Assembly: GCA_013368325.1 (NCBI GenBank)
Contig: JAACJK010000221.1
Location: 496,001 to 560,000, forward strand
From: Ephemerocybe angulata
Lineage: Eukaryota > Basidiomycota > Agaricomycetes > Agaricales > Psathyrellaceae
Direction: 5' to 3'
DNA: 64,000 bases
In this document: positions 11,458 to 24,160 of the stretch, piece by piece
Layout of the letters: each line of letters begins with the position of its first letter
Numbering within the stretch: the first letter of the stretch is position 1
Made by a program: the position numbers and the translations under genes
Notes under the pieces: generated by a model
Told to the model about the DNA's origin: nothing
What the model saw: only the letters and a program-made list of their open reading frames with translations
Database searches by the model: none

Positions 11458-14195
11458 ATGAAGGCTAAACCGAATGCGAGTCGTATAGCGCTCAAACGAA
11501 AGCTCAAAGGTAGCTCTGGACCTCCACGCAAGAAGGTCAAGGTCTCCAGCAGCAATCTTGAGGATTTGCCATGGAAAACGCTCTCCCGCCCGATGGAGAC
11601 TGGCCTCGATGGTGACGATGGCATTCTGGACTTGGAGGAAGTTGAAGGTGTAGAGATTGTGTACGAGGAAACGGAAAATGGCAAGGTGGCGATGTTCAAG
11701 GTCATGGAGGACGAACCGAAGGCAGAGGGCGAGGAGGAGTCCGAGGTCGATGGAGAACAGAAGGAAGCGGAGCCAGAATCCAGTGAAGATGAAGACGAAT
11801 CCGCAATGGACGCGGAGGAGGCCTTAGATTGTAAGAGCTCTACTCGCTCCTGCATCCCTTCCCACTCACTCCTGCCCCAGTCGAAACCCAACTTCCTGAA
11901 TGGCAGGCGTTTGGTTTGACCCAGCGTCTGGGGAAGTCCCTGCTCGCAAAGAAGTTTACAAGTCCCACACCTATCCAGGCCGCCTCTCTTCCTCACGCGA
12001 TGAAGGGAAGGGACATTGTTGGAATCGCTCAGACTGTGAGTACGCTGCGCGTTTGACTATTTCGCTTGGTGGTTAACATATTGCTTCCCTTAGGGTTCCG
12101 GAAAGACACTGGCGTACGGCCTCCCCATCCTCCAGCACCTACTCAGCCAAAAGCGACCCTCACCCAAAAAGCGAAGACCATTACGAGCCCTCATCATTGC
12201 GCCTACCCGAGAACTGGCTCTCCAGGTTACCCAGCACCTCGACGACCTACTGAAGGCAGGAGAACCCGCCCAAGCCCAAGGTTCAACTACTCAAAAGAAG
12301 CCACCTCCTCATGTCAGCGTCGCTGCGATTGTTGGTGGAATGTCTGCTCAAAAGCAACGCCGTATCCTTGACAGAGGTGTCGATGTACTTGTTGCAACGC
12401 CAGGTCGGTTGTGGGATATCATCGGCGATGTGAGTTTTCTCGTTACTGCCCCGTTCCTCGGTGCATTGACGGCCCCTCCAGGACGACACTATGGCCCGAG
12501 AGCTCCGTAATCTCAAATTCCTTGTCTTGGATGAGGCTGATCGCATGATTGAAGCTGGGCATTTCGTCGAACTGGAAAATATCCTGAGGCTCACTCTCAG
12601 AGAATCAACGTACGTTCTACCGCTAAATGTTCGTGTTTGACGGCTGAGCTCAATCGCTTGATAGTGAGGAGCAAATACCCGGAGAAGACAATGAAGAACC
12701 TACCAATGGTCAAAAGGAAGCTGGCGACGATCTGCAGACTTTCGTATTCTCGGCCACCTTGAGCAAGGACTTGCAACGCAATTTGAAGAAGCCAATGCGC
12801 GCGAACTTTTCGAGGAAGAAGAAAGCTAAGCCCGCCACTACTCTTGGTACGTACTCAATCATCTTGCTGTGGCATCCATTTTGACGCATTCCCCGCCTCG
12901 TAGACGACCTCCTTATGCGACTTGATTTCCGTGACCCCGAGCCTGAAATCATCGACCTCAGCCCACAGGGCAATCTTATTTCCACTCTTCAAGAGGGGAG
13001 GATCAATTGCCTTTCCACAGATAAGGTAGGCTTTTTTGTTATCCAAGAAACTAATCCCATCTTAACTTGGCAATAGGACGCATACCTTTACTATTTCTTC
13101 CTTCGATACCCTGGTCGTTCCCTCGTCTTCCTCTCATCTATCGACGGCATCCGGAGACTGCTACCCTTGATGGAGCTCCTCAATATCAAGGCATTCCCTC
13201 TCCATTCGCAGCTCGAACAGCGACAGCGTTTGAAGAACCTCGACCGGCAAGTCAGCCTTCTTCTCAACATTAGATCCGTATACTGATTAACCTGCAGATT
13301 CAAGAGTACACCAAACGCCGTCCTCCTCGCTACTGATATTGCAGCTCGTGGTCTAGATATTCCAGCTGTCGACCATGTCATCCATTTCCAAATTCCCCGG
13401 ACAGCGGACACCTACGTGCACCGGAATGGACGAACAGCCCGAGCCAACAGGAAGGGTTTCAGTATGTTGATGTGCGCTCCAGAGGAACGTCGTATCGTCA
13501 AGGCTCTCATGCACAGCTTGAAACGAGGTCTGTAATTGCCAACTCGCCCATCTTGGCAGCCCTAATTCTAATACCATATCGTAGAGGAGAACGAAATCGA
13601 GGAAATCGATGTCGAGATGAGCATGCTCGATAAACTCAAGGATCGGGTTGTTCTCGCTCGTCAGATTGAAACCTCCCAGCACAAAGTCAAGAAAGTGAAC
13701 CACGACCGTAACTGGATGAAGGAAGCAGCTGAAACTCTCGGAGTCGACCTGGATTCTGACTACGCAAGGTACGTTATAATCTCAATGCACTCGTTGGGAG
13801 CATGTCTAATCTCGGTTGGGCGTGACAAATAGTAACGACGACGACGAAGACAACCACACGAGCAAGGTCAAGAAGATGCGGGATGGCAAGATTAAAGGCT
13901 TGAAGGCGCAATTGAAGCAGATGCTTGCTACTCCCATCGTGGGTCGAGGTGTCTCTGCGAAATTCATCACCTCTGGAAGTCGACCAATCGTCAACGACCT
14001 GATCGCTGGGCAATGTGAGTTTCCGTTGGCCAGCTTCTTTCAGTGAGAGTGGGCCCACTGACTCCAACATCCGTGTTTACAGTGAATGACGAAATGATTG
14101 GCGTGAAAAGAACGGAGGCTGGTAGCGAGATGCTGAAGCACAAGAAGAGGAAGCGAAAATCGGACGTCAGGGCCGCTGCTCCAGCATCGCCATGA
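11458..14195 (+). CDS. MAK5: DEAD-box ATP-dependent RNA helicase MAK5/DDX24
   Basis: Nucleolar RNA helicase needed for 60S ribosomal subunit assembly. An acidic and lysine-rich N-terminal extension (about 125 residues, with runs of Glu, Asp and Ser) precedes the helicase core. Motifs appear in order across the exons: Q motif with PTPIQ, motif I AQTGSGKT (split by an intron after AQT), Ia PTRELA, GG, TPGR, II DEAD, III SAT, then ARGLD (V) and HRNGRTAR (VI). The segment LPEWQAF-L-Q-L-K-L--KKF just before the Q motif and the insertion between DEAD and SAT are typical of the MAK5/DDX24 subfamily. A basic C-terminal tail ([10 protein letters not shown]) ends the protein. About ten exons with introns of 50-60 nt are needed. 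The neighbour PWP2 also serves ribosome biogenesis. Confidence 0.93.
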
Positions 14196-15476
14196 GCGAC
14201 TGGCTGATCGATGTCGATGGGAGGAGATGGGAGGGCTCAGCCGCTTCGGCAACCCTCAACTTGCCCTCAACGGTACCTCACCATTGGCCCCGAATAAAAT
14301 TACTGGGCGTGTTTGGAAAGGAGAAGAAAGCCACTGATGTCGTCACAATCAGCAATGAGAAGCCCCGAGAACTTGTCATCGTCCTAGGAATTTCAAACGA
14401 AGTGGAATCCTAGATCCTCATGCGAGACCCTGCATGGTTAAACCTGCTTTTCCCCGCATTTATTTAGGCATGTCTACTTTTACCAAAGCGAAGGAAGTGC
14501 CCCACCAAAGCACACTTTGCGTCCTTTTGCATCCCACTTTTGGAAGACACAGAAATCGATGTCGCAGGGTTTCAAGGGGATACGAGGTTAAAGGCATCTT
14601 TGGGCAATGGGCATCGTTACTCCTTCTTCTTACGAACCCAATGCTCACGACATCGGTACTCACAAGATGGTTGAGATAAGCTCCACCAGCGAACTTACGC
14701 GAATCACCGACCCAGTTTCATGTCGAAGTGTACGGAACCAAGCCGGAATTACGATGACTGGTTCGTCCGCAAGAAAAGGAATGTTCAATTTCTCAGTTCA
14801 ACCGACGGGCGTGGAACATCGGCACGGACGAGGTTCCAACGATTTGATTGCTCACGGATCTTTCGCCCGTTTCTCTGGGCGCTTCTTTTTGTTCACAGGG
14901 CGCTTCCTTCAACACCTGTCTGACTTTTGCGGGCTAAGGGCTGCTAAGGGAGAGTATAATCCAGGTTGGTTCCGCCACTTTGGCCGATCGCTCCCCTGAA
15001 CGGCGCCATGTGGCCGATCGCGTCCATCAATCGCGTCGCGTGAAAATGCCGATCCACCATTTTCTGCGCCTCAGATCTGAGGATGAACGGCCGCTGAATA
15101 TACGCTTTCCTATACAGATTTTTAGACGTTCGGCCAACGTTCAACGTTCAGCACCAAACCCGGTAGAAATGGCTGTATGACATCAAAGCGAAAAAAAAAA
15201 ATTGCTCCGTTCACCCTGTCTATCCTTGTCTATCCCTCGCTTAGACTGGAACATTCGTGCTTGCCGGAGGGGATATCATTGTCTGGGGAGCCGGGTTCAC
15301 CCGCTCGCCCAGCGCGTTTGCCTCCGTTTGCCCAGGTTTGACCCGTTCCCAAGTGTTCCGAGAAACCCAATCTCGAACGACCGACCCGACTTAATACAAG
15401 TCTGCCAGCAACGAACCCACCTTTCTTTGATCCACCCACCCAAGACCCCTTACTCCCTCCCAACTACCTATTAGAC
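14196..15476. other. Intergenic, no convincing gene
   Basis: It holds one 130-codon frame (14607-14999) without family features, a poly-A run near 15190-15200 and the promoter of the next small gene, rich in pyrimidines just before its ATG. Confidence 0.4.
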
Positions 15477-15846
15477 ATGTTCTCTACTATGATTCGCAGG
15501 GCTGTTGGTGGACAGGCTCCCGTCTACACCGTCCCCAACCCTAACTCCGCTCTCTGGTCGGCTGTGAGTTGACCATCCTTCCTGTGTCCTTCGAGACTTG
15601 CACTCGGAGTAGACATAGGGGCCAGCGGAACACAATATTGACTGACTACGTTTCTATCCTTCTTTCCGATAACCAGACCGCCGTCGCTACCGCTGCCACA
15701 ATTTTCGGCACCCTCACCTACTACCTCAAGGAGACCCAGAACTTCAAGGCGAAGAGCAAGTGAGTATCTTTCCTCCAGGCACATGCAGGCCTCGTCCCCT
15801 TGACTGGCACGAGACTCACCACCCTCACCCTTTTCACAGGAACTAA
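15477..15846 (+). CDS. Small single-pass, mitochondrial-type protein (58 residues)
   Basis: Three exons, 15477-15563, 15677-15759 and 15840-15846, give a 58-residue protein. The N-terminus MFSTMIRRAVGG looks like a short mitochondrial presequence or matrix-side tail. It is followed by APVYTVPNPNSALWSA, a hydrophobic helix AVATAATIFGTLTYYL and a basic end (FKAKSKN). The last exon carries only the end of a Lys codon, Asn and the stop. The size and layout resemble small accessory subunits of the respiratory chain or ATP synthase, but I cannot assign one. Splice sites are canonical (GTGAGT/CCAG, GTGAGT/ACAG), and the pyrimidine-rich leader looks like that of a highly expressed gene. Confidence 0.7.
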
Positions 15847-16188
15847 GCCGAAAACTCGCCCTGCGCCAGTCAACACATGAAATGACAAAATCCTCGTCGC
15901 CTCCCCGGACCTCCCCTCCCGGTCACGACATTCTCTCGACATCGGCACTACACTACCACACCTCCACTCTCCTTCGACCCGGCCATCGTCCCGCCTTTCG
16001 AACCAACAGAGATATAGAATCGCAGGCAGCAAGAGCGCTCCTACGTCAATAAACGCCGTCGATATAGAGTACGGATACGAAGAAGTATATTATGTACAGC
16101 AGTTCCGTTTTTAATCGTCAAAATAGAAGATAGATGTGCGGTCTAAAGAAGCTCGTGTATGACGGAGGGGCAGACAGTGCGGGGAAGG

Positions 16189-19184
16189 TCACGACATTTC
16201 TTGATCCTGGGATGCGGACTGCCGTTGAGCGATCTTCGACTGATCAATGAGGTACGACAAGGCAGAGGTGTTCTCATCGCAGCTAAGAGAAAACGGGCGT
16301 CACGTCAGTCAAAGGCAAGATCATCACAGAGGAACGTTGGAAATATTGCCCAGAACAGGGCGAGCAGCCAAGAAAGACAGGAAGACGTACATTTTCGATA
16401 TCGATTGCTCCGACTCCACCAGCCCCTTCTGCAGCACCCTAAACACACTCGCATACTCTCCCGACCTCTCCTTCAGATACCGCCCATGTACCATGAGCAA
16501 CGTATTACTCCAAACCAGATGGAACTCCAGATGAGGGCTCTTCTCCAGATTCTCCGCCACAAACCGCAGGAGGAGCGGCACATACACCACAGGCAGCTGG
16601 CGCGCCATAAGCCGGATATCGGACGGGGGCACGCTCTCGTACACGCGCTGAATGATAGGCTTCTCGTTCAGCCTGAACGCCATGACGAGCGCCTTCAGGT
16701 ACTCCCGGGCTGCGAGCACCTCGAGCACGGACTGCGGCGTGAGGTCGAGCGAGAGGTCGAAGGGGTCGAATGTGACGGTCTCGTCCAGAGAGTAAATGAG
16801 GAGCCCCTCCGTCGACGCCGCAGCCCACGCGCGACCCGTCGGCGAGAACTTGACGCACTTCGTCCTCGCCTCCTGGCGGTACCTCCGTACGGACATGTCC
16901 CCAGCACCCTTCCGCGCTCCAGGTAAACTCGTATCGAGCCGGTCCTCAAGATCGCTGCCCTCGTCGTCGTTGATGAGGTCCGTATTAATCCCATCGTCGT
17001 TCACCTTGCGGCTATCGAGGAACTCCTCCGTGCCCTCGAGCGAGAGGTTCTGCGAGATCTGGAACTTCTTCAGCATAATGCCCTCGCCCTCTCGCACGTC
17101 GTACAGCACGACGTATTTGCTGTTTCCCCCCGCAAGCACGCACTTGCCGTCCGCCGTGTATGCAAGGCTCGTGTATGCCTTGCCCGACGAGCTGTTCGCC
17201 GCCGACACGCGGTCGTCCGCCTTGCGGCCGCCCGAAACGTCCTTGCGTCCCTCAATCACATTCGTCTGCTTGCCGTCGGGGATCTCGAAGAACGTGATCT
17301 GCCCATTCAACGTCGACACCGCGAGCTCCCGTCCGTCGGGGCGGAAGGTCATCGCGAGTGCGTCCGCGGAGAGCTGGAACGGCTCCACTGCGCGAGAACG
17401 ACCAAAGACGCTCCACACACGCACAGTCTTGTCCCAGGACCCACTCGCAAGCTGGTTGTCACCGACGGGGCTGAACGCAAGCGTGCTAATCGGGCCCTCA
17501 TGCCCCGTGAGGATGTCGAGGAGCTTGCCCGTCTGGACGGACCACAGGAAGACTTCGTACGAGTCGGACGAGCCTGCGGCGACGACTTCGCCTGAGGGGT
17601 CCACAGCGAGGCACGAGAACTGCACGGGCGACGGCGAGGTGAAGGTGCGGAAGTTGCGGTAGCGGATGAGGTCGTACGCGCGCACGGTGCCGTCGAGCGA
17701 GGCGGTGAAGAGGACGCTGCCCTGCTTCGCGAAGCACACTGTCGAGACGGGCGCGGTGTGTTCCGTGAAGGTCACGAAGCAGAACCCAGAAAACGCGGAC
17801 CAGAGCTTGACTTTCCCGTCGTCGCCACCCGTCGCGATCGTCTGCCCGTCCGGCGCATAGTCGAGCGTGTTCATGTCGAAATAGTGTCCTTGCTGCTTGA
17901 GGACGTACGACTCGGACTGCCACTCCCACACGAGCAGCTGCCCGAGCTTGCGCGCGCCGAATGCAAGCCATTCGCCCGTCGAGTTAATCGCGACCGACGA
18001 GATCTTCTCCTGCGAGATGCTCAGCGTGTGGATGTTCGAGAACGACGGCATCTCCCACAGCCCGAAGATGCCTGTCGAGAAGCCCACGACGAGCAGGTTC
18101 GCCGCCGCGTGGAAGGTCGTGCACACGACTTTGGTGTTGGCCTGGTTGAAGTAGTTGCGCTTGTGCACGCCCCATCGCGTATTCGCTATTCGGTGGTACA
18201 GGTCGTTTTGGGAGGTCGAGGGAATGGGGGAGTCGTTTTCAGAGTCGGACGCTTCGTCGTCTTTTGCTTTCCATGTAAACACCGACCCGTCTTTGCTTAT
18301 GGTGTAGATCTGTAGTAAGGGTCAGTACATGAGACTTGGATTGAGAGATAGAACGCACAGTGTTCCCGTCTGCTGCAAAGTACGCTGCGACGACAGCATC
18401 GCGGTGTCCAGCGAATGTTTTTGGGCGGAATCCAGGGAGAGGGTTAAGTGTGAAAAGGCGGGCAGTCATGTCCTTGGAAGCCGAGATGAAGCATTGCGAG
18501 TCCGGCGACCACTCGATGCTCAGAACATCGTCGTGGTGGCCCGTGTACGTCCTGTGCAGTACGAACGGCGCGAACTCGCGGACAAGGTGGTTGGGCGTGC
18601 ACCAGACTTGGACGTGCGATCCGTGGGTCAGTGCGATGTATCTGAAAGTTCGTCAGACGCCGTAAGGTGAGCTTTGGGCTGTTTTGACGCACTTTCCATT
18701 CGGCGAGAACTTAATGTCCCGGACGGCCTGCTTGAAGTTGAAGTGGTGCAATACGACGCCTCTTCGAGCGTTCACGAGCAGTGCTCTGCCGTCTATACCC
18801 CAGTGAGCACAAACCACCACAGATGGCGAGCGAACGCACCTTCGTCCACCGAAATCAGCACATTTCCATCCGGACTCAGCGCAATCGCAGAGATGTTCTT
18901 CCTGTTCTCGAACCCAAAGGTAAAGCTCTTGTTGCTGCCAATACACTCTCAGCAAAGCCTTTAGCATACACCCAGTTCATCAACTCACTTGACTAAATCA
19001 AACACAGACACCCTATTGCCCACCGGACTGTAGAGCGTGTTCCCGTCGGGCGTAAACAGAACGTTTCCCTGCCTGTACACTGTCCCACATATGTTCGAAA
19101 ACTAGCACGACAATCATATCATTAGCTTCAAATACCGGATATCCATCCCAAAGACCGTATGCGCACCTTGTAGTTCGCCTTCAT
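16189..19184 (-). CDS. PWP2: Periodic tryptophan protein 2, U3 snoRNP/UTP-B WD40 protein
   Basis: Scaffold of the UTP-B complex in the small-subunit processome, acting in 18S rRNA maturation. Exon 1 is tiny (ATG AAG GCG AAC TAC AAG). It is followed by exons reading NICGTVYRQGNVLFTPDGN, FTFGFENRKNISAIALSPDG, LHHFNFKQAVRDIKFSPNGK and SIEWSPDSQCFISASKDMTA, then a very long exon (to about 16385). Two WD40 propellers are visible as repeated GH-x-D/G-P and W-D endings (HEGPISTLAFSPVG, ASGSWDKTVRVWSVF). The C-terminal Utp12-type helical domain starts around QSVLEVLAAREYLKAL, and the final exon ends DENTSALSYLIDQSKIA. The length, close to 900 residues, fits yeast Pwp2. Long antisense frames within it are GC-rich shadows. 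Confidence 0.94.
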
Positions 19185-22100
19185 TTTTGAATTTTGCACA
19201 GCCACCTGGCTGCTCAATCTGTGCGATTCCCAAATCGGAAAGGCTCCGAGCATGCGTGACTCGCCGAACCGTGCCGGGAGTTCGCCGAGCCGGCGCTTAT
19301 CCGGGAAGGAGATTCTTTGGGAGATTTGCAGAAGATATCGCGTTCGATCTGGAGCGCCTACTTGGCTGCTTAACAGAATCTCGTGGGCACAGGAGAAGAT
19401 GGCTTGGCTGATGACGTCTGGTGGGAACTTGTCCTTGAAGCTTGCAGCGCGACAGGGGCCAGATAGTGATGAACCGGGCGCCTAAATGCTCCAATCGGCG
19501 CCTTCCTTGGAGGCCATGCACGAGATGGATAGGCCATGTCTGAAGTCACAGTGTATGGTTGATTTGCACTCCAGAATGCTTGATTATCGTGCATATTCTG
19601 AATCGAGCCACGTTCAGCCTCATCGACCCAGCTCAGCTCGCGCTCGCACCCCCTTCGTGATCACAAGCCCCGGATCGCATACAATCAACATACAATCGCC
19701 CACTTTAAGCTATCGGGTATGTTTGATACCCACTTCTGACGCTTCTAACCACACTCGTACAGCTCGTGGTCGTGCGTCATAGTCGCGTGCGTGCGGAGGC
19801 AGTTCTAAGCAGAACATCGACGCGGGCGCCTGAATTTCTAGGGCTCAAAGCAAAAAGGCTGTACAGCCAATTTGACCTCAATCCACCAACAAAGATCTGA
19901 GGTACTTAAGTAGGCTTAGCGCAGTACTTGGCTGGCCACCCCGAAAGGGTGCTACCAGCGCTGATGTCACCCACCGCCTTACAGCGATTCGAAAAGGAGG
20001 GTTCTCCATGCTCATTCCACAATACAATCTGCCCATCTCCCGAGTCCGAGTGCGACTCCCGGTAGCATGCTTCTTAGAAGTACATCTAGGCACAGCATCT
20101 GTTAACCCCCGGTGCGTGCGTGTACAAGTGGGTACGATGAACCCCAGAACGCGTCAGGGAAGGGGGTTGGGATCGCGTTCTTACTCCGAGTCGGACGAAT
20201 GAAGGACGAATGAACGAACCGTCAACGGCAATTAAGTACCAAGTACATCGAAGGCGTTCAACGCAACCTTCTCCGGGAGAAGTCCCTCGTATATAGACAT
20301 ACAGTTCTCATTGAAACAAAAAGACACTGCAAATCCCCCAAGAACCCACGTCAAGCTTCGCGATTGACGGAGGCCGACATTGGCAGAGATTGGCAGGCAG
20401 TTTTTGAGACGTTGACAGGCAGGCAGGCAGGTGCAGCGCTGCCTGTCATGTTAGCGCTCAACCACACAACTGGATGTTGCCATAAAACTGGGCAGACGAC
20501 GAGTCTGTCTGCCATACATACTTACTCTCCGAGTCGCAAGTACGTTTGGCCTGTTCTTAATTCATGACGAAGAGATTAAACCGATCGACACGATCGAACT
20601 TGGCATACGCACAGCAAAAACACTCAAAACGCGCGCTCGGTGTGCGTGTGCGCGCGTGTCTGCGCCCTCGCTGCTACTTCGCTACTGCGCTTGAAAAACT
20701 GGGGTTCACACCAAAACTGTCAGCACATAACATATCCCGTAGGTAGTCGTACTAGAACAATCAATACAATTGCTGACTTACATAGTATATGTTTATGGAA
20801 GTCATATATCGTGATGACGACGAACGCTATTCAACGGGTCCGTAAAACCCTCGATGAGCATGTCCGTTATCCGTCCGTCTGGTGGCGTCAACGGAGCAGA
20901 ACACCGTGGCCCGAAAGTGAAGAGTACCAACCTTGCGCTTGATCTACGAGCCTAACTCGATATACCTTGCTCCGAGGAAAGAGAGTCATTGTAGAGGCTC
21001 CAAGGGCCCTGCTCCTGCTGGTACTTACAGAGTCGAACCAGCTCCACTGTCCCTCATCGTGCAGGTCATTGTTCACCAGGAAGTACGAGTTAGTCGAGGT
21101 CGAAAGCAAGTTAATTAACCGACGTCCATCGAGAGCACCGGCGGCCGCCTCCCCTGAAGCGAACGAATCGCGCTCGGTCAATTAGTTCAAGCCGGTATGT
21201 GATTGTAAGTATTGTATCGAGTAAGGCCTCCTCGTTCTGGGGTCTGACATACCGGAAGTACATGAAGGAGAACTGTCGTTCTCACCACCTCTCACCTCGC
21301 CCCTCCCGCGGTGGGATGTGTTGGATGTGACGATCGCAAAACGAGGCTGAATCAAACTTTCGAAGCGAACTTGCATGGCATTCGTGAACTGCTTGTCCTG
21401 ACCTTGCCGACGAGCGGATTTCGGCACGCGTAGACATATCACCGATGACGTCGTATGACGTATGATGTCATCGCGGTAGAGGACATCCGCGAGGACCACC
21501 GATTCCGAACCAGGATGAAACCGAAGGGAACATACCTTGGGGGACGCTGGGGGTGACGAGGAGGAGCCTAATCCTCAGCGATAAGATGAGATGGAATGGA
21601 ATGTTCAATTATGCGTGGAACGCTATGTGGAGTTGTACAGCTACAGTGATCAATGAGATGGATGGATGGATGGATGCGGACGGGGATGCGACGGGATGGA
21701 TCGTTCTAGTCCAACAGTGACGAGTGAGTGAATGCAAAACAAGACCGAGGATAGATAGATAAATAGTGTGCGTCAAGCAGACGAGCAGAAGAAGAGCGAA
21801 GTTTAGATCGAAGGGGAGAAGGGGGAAAGCAACGCGAAAAAAAGAAGTGAAGACCCAAGAATAAGATATCCAACGAAGACGATATAATAACGGCGACCCC
21901 AACCAACAACCCTAGAACCCTCCACATATGAAAGCCAAAAAGATATCCGAGACGTGCGCCCGCGCGCCTGCCCGTGAGCGTAGGGAAGCAGACGAGGGGC
22001 GACGGCGATTAGAGTTCAGCGCGAACGAACGAGGGGTATGGTAGTAGCGAGCGGCGCAACGGGCGGCGTCGAGGAAGCAAGCGATGCATAATGGTCCTGG

Positions 22101-22322
22101 GGCGCGTGTATATGGGGCCATCGACGATGAGCAAAGCTCACGGAGGGCGAAAAGGCTGAGTGCTGGAAGATTTTAACAGCACATGCCGGCGTTCTTGTCC
22201 TGGAGCGTCGGCGTCGGCTGGCATGGATGAGAGTGCGAGTGGATGGATACGAGGGCGCAGGCTGTGCAGGGTCCGGTGTTGGATGGACTCCAGTCTAACT
22301 TTGTAGTCGTCGTCGCAAGGCT
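19185..22322. other. Gene-poor stretch of 3.1 kb
   Basis: I find no gene that I can support. It contains a short GGCAGGCAGG repeat near 20425, a GATG microsatellite at about 21655-21680, GC-rich coding-like frames without homology, and one frame (up to 21178, with a GTAAGT donor near 21033) that lacks an ATG. The part from about 21600 to 22322 is probably the 3' flank of the CBM-like gene. Confidence 0.4.
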
Positions 22323-22576
22323 CTATCTGCGCGCAACGTATCTCCAGTAGAGCGCGTTGGGGGGCTGTGTTCCGGGGGTCGAGTCATCTGCGAGTACGGC
22401 GGTTAGCATTCATGTTCGGCGACGTCTAGCGGGTGTTGCTGCTCACGATCGCGGATGCACTCCCAGATGTCGACGCCCTTTCCCTTTGGATCCCAGATGC
22501 CGCATTGGCTGTAGACCGTCCAGCGGACGCCGAGCTCCCAGATCTGCGTCGCGTTCGAGATGACGGTGCCGGGCAT
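22323..22576 (-). CDS. 64-residue CBM5/12-like carbohydrate-binding protein
   Basis: Two exons (22447-22576 and 22323-22387) encode 64 residues. The aromatic pattern W-E-L-G-V-R-W-T-V-Y, then W-D, then IWECIRDHDSTPGTQPP and NALYWRYV matches the chitin-binding CBM5/12 fold, with Trp and Tyr residues spaced as in its binding face. The protein consists only of that module and has no signal peptide, so it is probably cytosolic or leaves by an unconventional route. Such stand-alone modules occur in mushrooms; their roles are not established. The splice joins GATC to ATGACTC in frame. A GT-rich microsatellite directly precedes the ATG. Upstream at 22721-22731 lies ATATATATT, a possible but distant TATA box. 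Confidence 0.7.
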
Positions 22577-23624
22577 TGTGCAAGGTGGTGGTGGTGGTGG
22601 ATGTGGATGTGGATGTGGGGAATCTGAGGACGTTGCTCAGACGAAAATTTGTAGCAGTGGTATGGGTGATTGGAATGGAGGGGTAGAGGTGGCAACGGGA
22701 ATAGAGCATGCAACCCCGGGGCAATATATATTGGGCTCGTCCGCCCGCCCGTTCGCGACCAACCTGGTTTGGTTGTCCCCGTCCCACCCGGTTCGGTTTG
22801 GCGCGTCCGGGCGCTCGCGTGATGAATTATGTCATGTCACTAGTTTCCCCGATCTGCTCGTTTGGCAGTTCATCTCCTGCGCTCATTGTCTTCGGGAGAT
22901 TTCGCCATGGGGGGTGGCCACCCTTGATAAAGAGGTGGCACGAGGCTTGGAGCCTTTGCTCATACCAACCTCATTGTCCTCCGAGCCTGATGCCATCGGC
23001 CCCAAGCCTGACGCGCTTGCCTCCTCCAAGTCCAACAGCACTCTTGTGTATCTTGGAGTAAGCACTGGAACGATGAGGAAGAGGGTAAGCTTGCTTCTAT
23101 GAGATCTTTCCCGAATCTTCTTTCGTTGGCGCTGAGCTCTAAAGTTACTTTTCTATAGGCGTCGGCGGAGAAACGGGAAGGCAAAAGCCTCGACGTCTTT
23201 GTGGTAAGTATAGCAGCAGCACTGCACGGCCGTTGAATCTCCGTCGTCCCTCGGGACGGGCATTCCATGTGCGGCGTGCCTTTCGCATCCCGAGAAGAAC
23301 AAAGCAAAAACGCGGTGCGAGTTCATCCCGAGCCATGGCCTGCCATGGCTCCCCCCGACCTTGCTTCTTGTCTCGCGCCAAGCCCTTCCGACGACTTCGT
23401 ATGGGCAAAAGGTTTGGCCGCAAAGGAACCAAGGACAGCAAGGAGGTTCGGAGTAAAATCTCTATCACACAAGTCACAGCTGACTGGCTCGTTAATCACA
23501 CAGGCTGACCGAGTCGTCCTATCTTCCTTCCTTTCTTCTTTCCTTCACCTGCTTTCATTTCACTTCACGCCGGGATGGTCACTGGCCTTCCTTTGTCCAA
23601 GGCTAGAGGGGACGCACGAACCAA

Positions 23625-23678
23625 GACGCTGCCCACCTCATGATTCCCCGCGACGCTGCCCACCTCATGATTCCCCGC
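23625..23678. repeat. 27-bp perfect tandem duplication
   Basis: A unit starting GACGCTGCCCACCTCATGAT is present twice head to tail (23625-23651 and 23652-23678), and a third copy starts with GACGCTT but diverges. Confidence 0.9.
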
Positions 23679-23950
23679 GACGCTTGTCCTTTGCCTCGGC
23701 TAACGATGAAGACTCAGGGAGTGCGCAGCCTTAAGCGCTTCTTTCTCTATCCAGGCTGCCTCGCGTCGGACAACAGCATTGCTTTCCCTCTACGCGACAT
23801 CTTGTCTTTCTCTGCGTCCACGACGAACCGACTGCGACTGGTTTCATGCTCTCATCTTCAGGCACATCACCCCCTCGCGCTGCGCGGGTCCCGGGAACGA
23901 CTCGCAGCGCACAAGGCCGATAGACAGAATGGGCTTACACACATATGTAT

Positions 23951-24160
23951 TGGGCGATGCTCGAGGCCCTCAGCTGCACAACTGATCTATCACGTCTCAG
24001 CCCACTGCCCCATGGGCCTTGGTCACGAACACAACGAAACGCTCAGTGCTAAAGGCACATGCACTCATTCATTCAACCGGGCCTCCCTCGTACAACGTCA
24101 AGGAAGTCGACATCGGAAACCAGACGGATCTTACAGACCCGTTGGGCGATGCTCGAGGCC
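23951..24160. repeat. Degenerate direct repeat with an 18-bp exact core
   Basis: TGGGCGATGCTCGAGGCC occurs at 23951-23968 and again at 24143-24160. The flanks (CATGGGCCTT versus CATGGGCTTT downstream, a GAC-GAT block upstream) also resemble each other, suggesting an old duplication of about 190 bp. Confidence 0.6.

Noticed and set aside
14607..14999. 130-codon plus-strand frame
   Set aside because: It has no family features, the starts and flanks are not gene-like, and two alternative frames are equally open.
16505..18315. Long plus- and minus-strand frames of 100-290 codons inside PWP2
   Set aside because: They are GC-rich shadows of the long PWP2 exon, with Arg/Ala/Pro-rich translations and no domain.
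20888..21178. Minus-strand exon with GTAAGT donor
   Set aside because: The frame has a stop just upstream and no ATG or acceptor, so a gene start cannot be supported.
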